Positions 43,169 to 53,900 of a DNA stretch of 64,000 nucleotides are shown here, one piece after another. How positions within the stretch are numbered: position 1 is the stretch's first letter; the number at the start of each line of letters is the position of its first letter. Below the pieces are notes generated by a model. It worked only from the letters and a program-made list of their open reading frames with translations. It did not search any database and had not been told where the DNA came from. The DNA is taken from NCBI GenBank assembly GCA_947172415.1, contig OX359190.1:4526001-4590000 (forward strand), written 5' to 3'. The position numbers and the translations under genes are program-made. This stretch comes from Chondrosia reniformis. Lineage: Eukaryota > Porifera > Demospongiae > Chondrillida > Chondrillidae.

Positions 43169-44081
43169 TAAATACAAATATGCCAACTACCATCATCGGT
43201 AGCAGTGTTTGTATATCAAGGCAAGTGCATGGCAGAATGCAGCGACTGCGAAGGCTGATGTGGTGATATCAAGTTATATAGAATTTAGTATTTGAGGCTA
43301 CACAGATGTGTATTTGTACTTTACGTATAATGTATTTTCTAAGTCTTTGTAAAGTTTATACATCAACAATGTATTTTGACAATCACTGACACTCTACAGC
43401 AATACAGGGTGTTAGTATATATGTGCTTTGTAATTTTGAATGTTTTCATTGATGTGTGGTTGGCAGTGTCACAGTTAGTATCCTCTTTTATGCTTTTCTA
43501 AGAAGCAAGGATGCATGGAGCAGGCAATTTAAAAGCTTTCTGGTAAGTCAACAGTTTCAATTTCTTGAATTGTATAGGTCATTTGGCTTTCATTTACAAA
43601 GTACATTGCCAATTTCTAATTGTTCTCGCGTCAATGCAGGTCACTCCTTTTCTTCACAACTAGACTTTTCTGAGTGAAAAATAATATTATAGAAGATCTT
43701 AAATCTGCATCAGGTAGATATGAGGAGTGAGCAAGCATTTCATTTTATACTCTTACAAGTAGGTGTACATATAACATGATTGCTAATTCACTCATTCACA
43801 CAATTGCAAAGTGCTGTTAATATGTAGGTGTACTCCTTTCCTTCAGGTTTCCCATATTCTTTCCAACGAATTAATGCGTTTCTGAGAAGCACTGGATAAA
43901 AATGTTTGGAACCCAAGAAAGAAACCCTACCCATGCCATATCTGTCAAATCTCATTTATTGTACTATTAACTTACAAGTCATTTTAGTATATGCTTCAGT
44001 TTTCCTATAAAACACATGTTTGATTGTAGCAAGAGGTAATACTCTTCCCTTACACTATTTTTAGTTTCTAATGTACTTCTT
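43169..44081. other. Helitron 3' non-coding part, no gene recognised
   Basis: Lies between the OTU region and the conserved tail. The deleted Helitron copy at 57.4 kb lacks all of it. No gene or repeat partner seen. Confidence 0.45.
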
Positions 44082-44245
44082 AGTTGATGATTGATCAGGT
44101 GCACAGAAGTGTTTAATACAGTATACCAGTAGCATGAACAGGATTGGTAATAACAAGGACACAGCAACCGAAGGGAGCAAAGTAGTTGGAGTTCATTTGG
44201 GGGGCAGCAGCCCCACGAGTTTTTCAACTCGAACTACTTGTTTGT

Positions 44246-44280
44246 TTCTCAAGGGTGTCCGCATTATAGGGGTTCCACTG
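44246..44280 (-). repeat. Tigger-like terminal repeat (right)
   Basis: AAGGGTGTCCGCATTATAGG ends in GGTTCCACTG/TA. Its complement is a classic Tigger/pogo end and pairs with 38947-38976. It directly follows the Helitron palindrome. Confidence 0.6.
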
Positions 44281-44956
44281 TAATAATATTTGAGTGTATG
44301 ATGCAACAGTTAAATGGATGCCATTTACTTTATTTCTTGTATAGTCCTGGAAATCGTGTTTTAAAGTAACTGAATCTTTTAGAGTAAGTGAAGGACTGCT
44401 GCTATAGTAGGTAAGAATATATGCATAACCCTCTATATAGCAGCTGTTATAGCATGCAAATCGTGTACAGCTACAAATGGGCTTGTTAACGTTTAACTAG
44501 AAACTCAAAGGACAACAAGAACATCTTTAAAACTAATTTTGTGATAGGAAATTCGTTTAGCACTGTAATTGAGTCAATTCTATTAAATTCAGCTCCATTC
44601 CATTCCTGCTTTTTTACCTTCCCCTTTTGAAAGCAGTCATCCTCTTTGCCTTTGTGGCATAGATAAATCGGGCAGTCTTTGCAAAACCATGCTGTGTCAT
44701 GTCTCCTCTTGTTATTGTAATTACAAAAGTAATGATATCTTCTGTAATATTCTTGCTTTGTAGGGAAATGTGCTGGACTAAACTTCTTGGAAGGTGTGAG
44801 TTGAGGTCTGCTGAGCCTCTTCCTTGAGTAGTAAGTCCCAATTAGGGCCTTAGCTAGTTGAGTACGGTACATTTTAATGTCTAGTATTTTACAATTAGTG
44901 TAATGATTAGTGAGTATAAAATTGTTAGTGATAGTTACATCAAATGTATACCAAAC

Positions 44957-45361
44957 AAGTTGTTCGAGTTTAAAAACTCGTGGGACTGCCGCCCTCGAAT
45001 TAACTCGAACTACTTGGCCGCATCGTTGGACTTTAATATAAATATTCTTAATCCTAACGATTGAGGATGCTTAAATGTCCTGAACATTATAAATAGCGAC
45101 AGAAAAGCTTCGTTAACTAAAGCTTCCTGAACGCCGCCATTTGCAAAACGATGTATTGACGTATAAATTAAGTATTATAAAGTATTATAATAGTTGCGTA
45201 TATATGAACCTGTATTAAATATATATCCATGTATAAATAAAGTGTTATAATAGTTGCGTATCAACCCGTATTATATATATATATATCTTTTCGTAACATG
45301 AAGCCATACAACGTAGCAAATGAAAACAATATAAGGGGCTGCCTGTGGCAGCCCCTAAAAA
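44957..45361. mobile_element. Hairpin-ended non-autonomous element, copy c
   Basis: It begins AAGTTGTTCGAGTTTAAAAA and ends GGGGCTGCCTGTGGCAGCCCC plus CTAAAAA, with an interior like copy b. The piggyBac frame continues on both sides (FDVTITN to the left, VSLKSKN to the right), so this is an insertion into that gene. Confidence 0.87.
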
Positions 45362-45549
45362 CGTACTTGTAGAATTTTTACTTTTAAGGCTAACATGGTA
45401 ATAGCCCCATAGTTGATCATTGTAGTCACCCACCACCTATAAACTTGTTATATTGAACCACAGACAAAGGGCATGGATATTGTGAACTCGTACCATCTCT
45501 CATTTTTCTCTTCACATTTTCTCCCACTGTAGGGTCGGAGTTTGTGGCC

Positions 45550-47234
45550 ATTATGAAAAATCTAAGATACCATTTTCCTACAAGCTATATACCTTCTCCG
45601 CAAAAGAGCCTATAGGGGAACTAAACCTTAAGAGAGCTTTGGATGAGGATACAGGAGTCTTTTCTTCCTTCTTTCATCTTCTCCACTGGGTCAGACAGCC
45701 GTTTATGGGAAAATAAGGTGTTAACTAAGACACATGATGAAATTTAACTTTATGAAAGGAATGTAAGTCTAAATAACTTTTCTATTAGTAACCTTGCTTG
45801 TATAGGTAAACTCAAACTCAGCATAACTACAGACACAAGTAGGACATATTACATAAGTAGGACATATTACATAAGTCTACCCTTTCGTCTTATAGTAACA
45901 TTTCTTTGGAGGTGGGGTAACACAAGACAGTCCTTAAGCATACTAGCTACTTTTTGCTTATACTTCATACTAACTAGAGGCTGCTGGGGATAGGAAGGTT
46001 TTAATGGTTAATTTTAGCTTAAAGTATTTGTAACCCTGCTTAATAAGCCTACTGCATAACTGCAAACTTTTAGCATGAAAACTGGAGAAGTTACTACATA
46101 TTCTGGAATACCTAATATGTTGTGAAATAAAGACACCATAAGCTGGGGTATTAGGAATATTACTATCTAAATGGGGGAAATTTACTATATCAAAGTTAAA
46201 GTCCTCTCGCTTATCATATACTTTAGTGATAAATTGATTACTAGTAATGGTTATATCTAAGTCTAAAAGGGGGATTTCCCAGGGCTGGTATTTGTCTTTT
46301 TAAGAATAAGTTCTTTGGGATAAATGTCACTAATTGACAGTTCAAAATCTTTGTTATTAATACATAAAAGGTCATCCATATACCTATAAGTTTTGGAAAA
46401 TTTAATAGCTAGGGTGATGTTATCCCTAAGTAGTCCTTTCGTAAACTCATACTCATAGGCAAACCAAAAAACATTAGCAACTACAGGGGCACAGTCAGTA
46501 CCCATAGGGATACCTATATAGTGCTTAAATACAGAACCGTCTACACATACATAAATGTTGTCAAAAAGGTAATTAAAGAGCTCTACTGAATGAACAGCTG
46601 TGACGGCTTTATTGGAGGCATTGTTAGACCAAAAGGCTTTATCCTGACAGACTTCTATATATTGGGACTTCCTACAGGTATAGGCACTATGAATAAGGTT
46701 AGTGATCTTGTCTTTAAGTAGGTTATGGGGGATCGCTGTATATAAGGTAGAATAATCAAAACTAGCTAGCTGGGCTTTTCTAGTGGGTATAGACCTAAGA
46801 CTATCTAAGACGTCTAGTGAGTTTTCTACTATCCAAAAAGCATTAACACCAGTATTCCTATATATGCCTAGGCAGTATTCTCTAAAATGTTTGAGAATTA
46901 GTCTAAGTGCCAAATTTAGAAATTTCAAAAGGGGTTTGGTAGTGCATTTGTGAGAGGCAGCTATGAATCTGTAGCTGTGAGGGTTCTTATGTAGCTTAGG
47001 CATCCAGAAAAAAGATGGTTACACCAGTCTTGTATAGGTTCTAAGTTGTCTAGTTTTAAGAAATCTATGTGTTTCCTAATTAACTGTTGGGGTTCTACTG
47101 TACATTTAGCATAAGTAGAGGTACTGCCTAGTTCTTTATTAATGATTTGTCTAGAGTAGGACTTATATATAAATATTATGTTATTAGAGGCCTTATCGGC
47201 AGGGGCTATAACATACTTATCATGTAGGTCATGC
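45550..47234 (-). mobile_element. Penelope-like retroelement fragment inserted in piggyBac
   Basis: Its boundaries are set by the surrounding piggyBac frame (ends at 45549, resumes at 47235). It contains the RT coding region and a 3' part that loses similarity by about 46000. Two 20-bp repeats (AAGTAGGACATATTACAT) sit at 45838-45877. No clear target duplication or flanking tandem RT repeats are seen. Confidence 0.8.
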
Positions 47235-47236
47235 AC
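45960..47236 (-). pseudogene. Penelope-like reverse transcriptase
   Basis: The first frame gives KYVIAPADKASNNIIFIYKS to about 46961. The second, from 47003, gives MPKLHKNPHSYRFIAASHKC, GIYRNTGVNAFWIVENSLDV and ASFDYSTLYTAIPHNLLKDK (first catalytic Asp). It goes on with CVDGSVFKHYIGIPMGTDCA and YRYMDDLLCINN, the Y-M-D-D box at 46371-46382. After a shift at about 46290 the frame continues PLLDLDITITSNQFITKVYD and IRYSRICSNFSSFHAKS to about 46000. The IGIPMGTDCAP and MPKLHKNP blocks are typical of the Penelope class. The GIY-YIG endonuclease expected downstream in many members is not visible. Confidence 0.85.
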
Positions 47237-47821
47237 ACTGGCTTATTGTCTTGCCAGACTGTAGTGGTAAGATGTATGTATTGCATTGTTTTGCTATTGC
47301 CTCTCTCACGGGAACATTTCTTGGCCACTATCTTCAGTTCATCTGGGAAACCTTTCCTGTGTGATTGAACAGTACCAAAGTCCCATTTATAGAAGGTCAA
47401 TCAGAAGGTAAGCGGTAATTAAGAAATTATCCAAGTACACTTTTCAGAATGTTTTTAAAATACACTTAGTGAGGGTGGTAACAACGTTTGCACCTAATCA
47501 TTTCTCTACATTTCCAGCCTTCTTTCCAGTGTAGACATCAAATTCACACAAAAAATCCATCTTCAGCATCAGCCATTGACCAAACCTTGATGTCTCTTTT
47601 GATCGGTTGCAAGGGCATATACTGCTTGAGTGCAGATCATGGCTTCATCGACACTAACATTCTTAAGGGGGCAGTAAATTCTGTGAAACATGTCTGCAAT
47701 TGAATTCATTGTTGGCCTGATTTTACCTAGTTTGTCATAATCTGCGTCAGTTGGCAATGGAAGGCTGCTGTTTTCCACGAAATGCAAATAGCAATGGATG
47801 TCAGTGAAAGGTTTCCTTGAA

Positions 47822-48206
47822 GTTTTTGGGGCGCCATAGGCGCCCCTATATTGTTTTCAGAAATTATGTTAACGTATGGCTTCCTGTTCGTAGTCTTGTA
47901 TATATATATATATCTGTCAAAAAATGGCGGACGTGTGGCTAGCTTTCGTTTTCTAGCTTAAAATTAGCTTTCTCTTCCTTAGCGTAGAACATTGAACGAA
48001 CGAAATGGACTTAAAAACCACCCTTACTAATACTATGTAACGTAAAGCTTGCGCAAAAACGTTTTCTACGAGATATGGCCTTGAAAAATTGATGGCCAAC
48101 AAGAGTCGATCGGAAATCGGTTAACCGGATATCTATAAGAACCAGCCAAGTAGTTTGAGTTTACTTAGGGGCGCCTGGCGCCCCACGAGTTTTTAAACTT
48201 GAATTC
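47822..48206. mobile_element. Hairpin-ended element, copy d, GGGGCGCC variant
   Basis: It starts GTTTTTGGGGCGCCATAGGC (stem GGGGCGCC/GGCGCCCC) and ends AGTTTACTTAGGGGCGCCTG, then GCGCCCCACGAGTTTTTAAAC. Both stems use GCGCC where other copies use GCTGCC with GGCAGC. Its interior (47950-48160) matches 1580-1800. It interrupts the piggyBac gene. Confidence 0.83.
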
Positions 48207-48699
48207 CTTTTTCTGCTAATTGGTATATAACTAAATATTTTATCCTTCTGCTAGTAATCATACAGAGCTGGTAGGTGTACCAGGCCCATAAGTATCATAA
48301 ATACCAAGTAAGCACAAAGCTCTTCTACCGTTACTTTACTGGTTGGTGTACTTTACAATCAGTTCCAGTAGGCTAACACAGTAGTCTGGAGATTTAACCA
48401 TGCTTCATGAACAACTGGGAGTAGTAGGTCTTTTTGATGCTGATAAAATGACCCTTCAGGCATTATGATTTTTCCATCTGCAGTATTAACAAACATTGGT
48501 TGAGGGGACCACTGCTTGCTATGACCATCTAGACAGGTATTTTTACCATGCTACCCGTAAGTATCTTTGAGACCTCAGTCTGTTTACAACATGTATCACA
48601 AGTAGCAAGACTCTAAAACTACATACTTAGCGTCCTCATCAGGCATTGGCTTCCCTGCTACAGAGAATAAACACTCTGTATCCATTGAGTGGTCTGGGT

Positions 48700-49523
48700 C
48701 CAGCTGTCATCATCTGCTTCACCATTTGACCTATGACAATTACTAAACACAATAAGCAGGTTCAGGCAATGTAGTCCATTAAGTTATTTATATATATTAC
48801 AAATAATTTATTATATATACCAACCTTTCCAAATCACCATTGGCCTTGGGGTTAGGGGAAGCTATAGGTGTTGACAATAGTATGGGATCTGGTAGATCTA
48901 GATTGCATTGTACCACTTCATCTCTTAATGATGGAGATGGATCTGTTTCAGTGTACTTCCTACTCATAGTGATAATAGCCTCTGGTTCAGTCTGGCTGGA
49001 TGCATCTACATGTATTTTTTCAGACGGTAGCTCGACTTACTTTTCTGAGGATTCTACTTCATTTACTGCTGGACTATCAGGCTGCAAAAATCTTCCATAT
49101 CTTCTTTTTGCTTAGTACTTTCATCGATATTCATGTTTTCTACTGCTCTTCTCTCACTTGCCTCAAACATTTTACTTTGTTTCTTATTAAAGAAAAAGAA
49201 TGTGGGAATGGTATCTTTCTTTAATTGCCTCTAGGTTGTCCTCCCAATCTCTCCTTTATGGAATTGATGGTACTGAAGCAGCTTTCCTCAAAATGCACAG
49301 AGCAAATCCGAGCAGAAGCAGATTTTCTAAGTGTAGCTGTTTCTTCCAGAGGCCCAAAAAAGACAATTCTTTTAGGAAGCTGATGAATGCTAATACCTTT
49401 AGCTGTTGTTTTAGGTGAAGAATTATTGTAACAACCATAAGGGATACACTGCGGATTTTTTTGAGTGCTCTTATACCAAAAATAATTAAGTACATACGGT
49501 ATATTCAGTAAAAAGGTTAACAA
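48700..49523 (-). pseudogene. THAP zinc-finger protein N-terminal fragment
   Basis: THAP domains are DNA-binding modules of P-element transposases and host factors. The frame from about 49460 gives CIPYGCYNNSSPKTTAKGIS, then IHQLPKR and, after an apparent loss of residues, ARICSVHFEESCF. This has the C2-CH spacing with CSxHF. Downstream on the same strand, after breaks, are KRRYGRFLQPDSPAVNEVES, IHVDASSQTEPEAIITMSRK and LPDPILLSTPIASPNPKANG, an acidic/serine linker often seen after THAP domains. The conserved Trp region seems deleted, and stops occur near 49040. It could be the N-terminus of a P-type transposon, but the P-type exons at 31.8 kb are far away and on the other strand. Confidence 0.65.
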
Positions 49524-49779
49524 TAGGTTAACAATCTATGCCTGCCCATAGCCATAATACACTTGCTACCGTACCTCGCATGTGGAACATGTCTACAAAT
49601 TCCTGATTTTTGTAAATCGTCATATTAGCGCCTACAGAGGTGTCACATTCCAGGCGGAAGTGTCTCTAGCATGTAACCTGCGCGTGAAGCGGAGCACCAG
49701 CCACTGAAACGTCACGAATTATCACTAGTCATTATCGATGTTAAATTATCAATTGTTAAAACTTATTAGCAATTCATAT
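49524..49779. other. No feature recognised
   Basis: Spacer between the THAP fragment and the inverted duplicate. Confidence 0.4.
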
Positions 49780-50395
49780 AGTATAGCGGAGGAAGGCCAA
49801 TAAAGGCCTACGTGACCGAAACGTTCTATTTTTCCATTGATTACACTACGTTAATAATCAAAACAAGAATAGAACGTTTTGATCACGTAAGCCTTAACAG
49901 TATAATAGCTGAGGAAGTAAGGCCTACATGACCGAAACGTTCTATTTTCTTTTGATTATACTTCATTAACTGCTCATACATTTTCGCCATTGATAATTAC
50001 ATAGATATTAGTAGACATGCAATATGCTTACTGTTTCCACTTACCTCTTACAACAACAAAAAACTTTGATCAAGGAAACTGTATCGCTACCGAGAAGCCT
50101 TACTTGACATATCAACTTCGGAAGTCTAATGTTTGTATAACGTGTTACCAAATATTTCGGTGCATGTGCAACGTCATAAGACGTCATTGTATAATGGCTA
50201 AGCTATACTACTAATTTTGGCTGATAATCACGTGACAATACCATTACTCGAAGGAGAAGAGACAAATGGAAAACGAACTGATTATTAGAAAAAGGGAGGA
50301 TTGTATATCTAACCATTTTTTGACATCAATCTCTTAAGTAAGTAACAGCCTAAATGTTATATGTATACTCCTGGAATATTCCCTTGTTTAACTGA
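49780..50395 (-). repeat. Inverted duplicate of 29750-30700, lacking hairpin element b
   Basis: On the minus strand, 50395-50290 matches the end of the ISL2EU transposase (29750-29850). Then 50280-49960 matches 30258-30590, without the 400-bp hairpin element that lies between these in the other copy. Several GGCCTACGTGACCGAAACGT blocks follow at 49812-49945 in both orientations, an altered version of the palindrome at 30592. Confidence 0.85.
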
Positions 50396-50940
50396 GATAT
50401 GAAGTACTATAGGTGCCCGATAAGGGTACGAAAATACCTTTTCGATTATAATTCAGAAACTAAAGGAAATTTAAAAGAAGTATACATACAATCGTTAGAT
50501 ATCATTATCCTTCATAGATTGGTGTCACCATTTATTCTATATTCATATTTTCCACTGTCTAATAAAACATTTTTGCCCATTTGGCACCTATCACTTCCTG
50601 CCACTTACCTTCTCCTTTAAGCCTGTAATCCAGACGCTGTTGTAGCCAAAATATTATGAAAGAATAGCGCTTCAATTCTATATAATTTGTTTAGCGATAC
50701 GATGTTTCTAAAGTAAAGTAGATTAAATTAAAAAAGAGTGTTAGTTAGTGACTTTTATTGAAAATTTCCGGAAGTGTGGACATATTCCACTAGCGCTCTA
50801 CCGATTGTACGTATGTACATAAGTATGTAGTTGAATGCGTACTATGTGTACGTCCTATATTTACTGGTATGCGAGCGAATTGTTAGTTTCCTCTTCCCCC
50901 GAGAGGATCCTTTTATCACCATTCAAAGAAGAACGGTATG
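50396..50940. other. No gene recognised
   Basis: Open frames at 50399-50620 and 50831 onward are AT-rich readings without domains. The 5' end of the Tc1 copy probably lies in this stretch. Confidence 0.4.
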
Positions 50941-50944
50941 GAAA

Positions 50945-51830
50945 TCGATCAGCATCTGCCAGAAGAAGGGTACAATGGAAGTAAAGTCGGCATCTACAAA
51001 TTCCTTCGGTGATACAAAGAGAGTGGAATTGCCAGTGCACCAGGATCAGGCCAATGTTTCATTTTTAATGCTGAAATTCACATGCTTTTGAAGACCAAAT
51101 GCAAAAAAATGACGAAACAATTATCGATGAGCTCAAACAACTACTGAAGAAGGAGGGCTTTGATATAGCACAATAATCCATACATCAATGGAGGAAGTAT
51201 CTGGGCTGGACATCCAAAGGCACTAGTTATTGCCAGGTGATCCAAGACGTCAACAAGGAGAAGAGGCTAAAGTTTGCTAAAGAAAACGAAGACATGACAT
51301 TCCAGGACACCATTTGCACAGATGAAACTACAGTACAGATAGAAACGCATAGGCATACCTGCTGCTACAAACCATGGCTTGGATGGAAGCCTTGTTATAA
51401 GCCAAGGTAAAACATCCTGTGATGCATGGTCCATGTCTGGGCAGACATCAGCCATCAGGGCAGAACATGTCTAAGTATCTTTGAAGGGAAAATGAATGCC
51501 TCTTTAATTATATCGATTTTGAGATCCACCCTTCTGCCATTTATCATGGACATCTATCCAGATGGTCATCATTTCGTACAAGACAATGATCCAAAGCACT
51601 GCTCCAAGCTGACTCAGAAATTCTATGATGAGGAGGGAGACAACTGGTGGCCAACTCCTCCTGAATCTGCGGACAAAAATCCAAAATTGAGAATATGTGG
51701 CATGAGCTGAAGGAATACATCAGGAAGGTAGTGAAGCCAACATGAAAGACTCAATTGATTGCTGGAATCAAGGCATTTATGGAGACAGTGACGGTGGAAA
51801 AGTGTCAGAAATACATAGGCCACCTGTAGC
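50945..51830 (+). pseudogene. Tc1/mariner-type transposase remnant 2
   Basis: N-terminal traces include YKESGIASAPGSG and then DETIIDELKQLLKKEGFDIA, followed by WRKYLGWTSKGTSYCQVIQD, a paired-type DNA-binding region. Then come DTICTDETTVQIETHRHTCC (first Asp), MVHVWADISHQGRTCLSIFE and HHFVQDNDPKHCSKLTQKFY (second Asp). After these come DNWWPTPPESADKNPK and, after a one-base shift, the ENMWHELKEYIRKVVKP end (Glu of the third position in NPKIE). Stops at several points show decay. It is more complete than the copy at 21.4 kb and of a different subfamily. Confidence 0.9.
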
Positions 51831-51959
51831 CATAAATGACACGTACTCTATGTAATCTATGCTAGTGAATGATGTTTCCCCATATAAATATTGTAGCTAT
51901 ATCTAGGGCACAGCTTCTATCTTCAGACACAATATATTTTTTGTATTTGACTCATAAAC

Positions 51960-52600
51960 TTCGAAACTGGTTGTAGTTACTGTAGCACTACTTCAGCTAA
52001 CATTTCAGACTGCATGCTGTTAGCAGCCATGTACATGGTAGCTAGATCATTAAAGATGGGGCAATTTTCCTTTTCATTTTTGAGGTACTGCTCAAGTTGT
52101 TGCATATCCACAAGTAGCACCTTCAATTGTTCTTCTATTCCCTCATGCGCATCTTACATATTGTCTGTCAAATTGGAAAGCAAGTTGGCAAGCCTGAGGA
52201 CATGCTTAAGCACTACATCAGTGTTGGAAGCATCATTGCTTTTTTCATGAGCCACATTAGCAAGAATAACTCCAGTTGGCTGCTGCTCTTCCTTCTTTTC
52301 CACTTTCCTTTTCTTACTCTGCTTATTGTACTCTTGTCAGCATTGACTTCTAGGTCTGCAAAAGCAACACATGGCTGATTGCCATTGAAACTCCACACTT
52401 CCTGGTGATTTCTGGTCCTTTATCTGCCAAATCCGTGTACTGACCTTCCCTTTGGCTTGATTCCTCACTACCCTGCTCAGGAATTACAAAGGAACCATCT
52501 ACAAAGCTGTCCTCCAACTTAAGCATCTGTTGTTTCGAGCCTTTGAGAGAATTAATTTTGCTATTAAGTTTTAGCGAAGAAATGTCCAAAACTCTTTCGA
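51960..52600 (-). pseudogene. Unrecognised coiled-coil-like coding remnant
   Basis: The minus strand holds collinear coding-like pieces. 52589-52350 gives KINSLKGSKQQMLKLEDSFV and a Ser/Glu-rich stretch. 52398-52213 gives KSTISRVRKGKWKRRKSSSQ. About 52230-51965 gives VLKHVLRLANLLSNLTDNM, a stop, then GIEEQLKVLLVDMQQLEQYL and FNDLATMYMAANSMQSEMLA. Codon use and helix-forming composition suggest a real but decayed gene. I do not recognise it. A Myb-linked or BEN-linked TE accessory protein is possible. Confidence 0.4.
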
Positions 52601-53035
52601 TGGTAAACTGAATTAGTTTTCGTTTATAAGCATTCTAATAGGTACATACATATACAGTCACTATAAGCACACCCATTTGAACTGCAAACCCTAGTGGGTG
52701 TTCTTGCCTGTCTGAACTGTACAACTCTGGTTTATCAAAGGGGGAGAAGGATCTACAATGACCCTCAGTGGCACAATGCTCACGCAGTCCCCCTCCTTCC
52801 AGTAAACAAGCAAGTGATCTTCTGTGGAAGTTTGAAAGTGATTTTACTTACATAGGTAAACTTTCGTATGTCCATGCATGCTAGGAGAACTTACTGAACT
52901 GTTTATTGGCCAAGCAGGCACTCATTCTTACTAAAAGAACTGTAAAACTAAAGAATACTTACCCAAACCATTACTGTTTCCCGCCTCTTTAACAGTACAA
53001 TTACACCTCTGTGGCAATCACTGTAGTAAGCCTGC
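52601..53035. other. No gene recognised
   Basis: No supported feature. Confidence 0.4.
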
Positions 53036-53218
53036 ACCGGTAGACGTAGTACACCCATACCTTTGCTAACTAAGCATGCTTGTACCCTTAGCCATAGTAC
53101 ACCTGTATTCGTAGCCATATTACACTTGTATCTGTAGCCGTACCATGCCCGTACTCATAGCCATTCTAAGACCGTACCCTTAACTGCTCTAGGCCCATAC
53201 TCCTAACAGTTGAACGGG
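53036..53218. repeat. Degenerate 24-bp minisatellite
   Basis: About seven to eight diverged units with consensus near TAGCCATA.TACACC.GTA..C recur at roughly 24-base steps (GTAGACGTAGTACACCCAT, TTAGCCATAGTACACCTGT, GTAGCCATATTACACTTGT, GTAGCCGTACCATGCCCGT). Confidence 0.7.
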
Positions 53219-53349
53219 TGTGGAACATTAACTTTTTAAGGCCCTAAATTGTTTTCATAATGCGCTTTATGTATGGCTTCATGTTACGAATATATACAAT
53301 ACAAGTTACAATATACTAAGGTAATCTAATCTAATCTAATCTAATCTAA
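53219..53349. repeat. Hairpin-element remnant and (TCTAA)n microsatellite
   Basis: The text around AATTGTTTTCATAATGCG and GTATGGCTTCATGTTACG is shared with the hairpin elements. Then GCAAGTTACAATATACTAAG-like sequence, also at 60838-60860, leads into TCTAA repeated about five times. Confidence 0.6.
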
Positions 53350-53900
53350 TATAATAATTCATATGGCTCCAAGAAAGGACCTAGAAACAAAATGGGCATA
53401 TCACCATAAAGTTTAGGGTATAAAACTCATTTTAAATTAAGGGATTTTTTATTAAGCCTCCGTTTGGTAGAAAACGGAGGACAAAGTCTGCATATAAAAT
53501 GCCAGAGGACTATAGAAAAGCTATAGAAAATTTATATTGAAACCATGTGTTATATTGATAAAATTATCAATTGGTCAGATAACTGTGAAACCGACATATA
53601 TGATGGTACATGTGTATGACAAACATCTTGCAAAATATTGCTCAATTAAAATTGCTAAATAATCAAAATATAATGAAGAATGTTACGATTGCGCAATCTG
53701 GTGATGTTTTATGATGTTTCTCTAGTGCATCACCAAACTCTTATATGTCACTCCGTACACATATAATGGATTATCATGTGACGTTGCAAAACGTCACCCC
53801 CTTGTTGGAAAAGAAGATCATCCCTTCAAGAACGGCTATGACAAGTTGACGCTCTCCTACGAGAAGGAGCTACGGAATAAACGAGTTGTAGCGAAGGTAT
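53350..53900. repeat. Interspersed repeat, inverted partner of 32580-32990
   Basis: Complement blocks GGACCTAGAAACAAAATGGG, GATGTTTCTCTAGTGCATCA and CTCTCCTACGAGAAGGAGCT match the copy at 32.6-33.0 kb. About 120 bases in the middle are extra here. No coding. Confidence 0.78.

Larger units (their letters stand above)
39080..44240 (+). mobile_element. Helitron with 2A-like leader, repeat array, helicase and OTU domain (copy 2)
   Basis: Coding order is a 2A-like motif, a 23-residue tandem-repeat region, Pif1-type helicase and a C-terminal OTU cysteine-protease-like domain, all on the plus strand. The Rep/HUH part is missing between the repeats and the helicase. The 3' tail 44082-44240 reappears as the tail of the Helitron at 57295-59364, so it belongs to the element. 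It ends in a palindrome (AAGTAGTTGGAGTT ... AACTCGAACTACTT) enclosing a GC-rich stem. The 5' end lies between 38977 and 39130 but is not sharply defined. Two stops and shifts in the helicase make the copy inactive. Confidence 0.78.
44560..48600 (-). pseudogene. piggyBac transposase, broken by a Penelope-like element and two hairpin elements
   Basis: Read leftward. Near 48330-48240 the frame gives VTVEELCAYLVFMILMGLVH. Hairpin element d (48206-47822) interrupts. The frame resumes with DIHCYLHFVENSSLPL, KLGKIRPTMNSIADMF and VSVDEAMI (catalytic region), then SHRKGFPDELKIVAKKCS and TTTVWQDNKPV at 47235. The Penelope-like insert (47234-45550) follows. The frame resumes with ATNSDPTVGENVKRKMRDGT and YNKFIGGG, then DYNDQLWGYYHVSLKSK. 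Hairpin element c (45361-44957) intervenes. Last come TFDVTITNNFIL, MYRTQLAKALIGTYYSRKRL and the zinc-binding tail (WFCKDCPIYLCHKG). Removing the insert leaves KPV-ATNSDP contiguous, proving the Penelope insertion. Stops are numerous, and no TTAA ends were located. Confidence 0.85.

Noticed and set aside
43456-43677. Short frame after the OTU domain as a separate gene
   Set aside because: No recognisable motif; lies in the Helitron 3' non-coding part that is deleted in copy 3.
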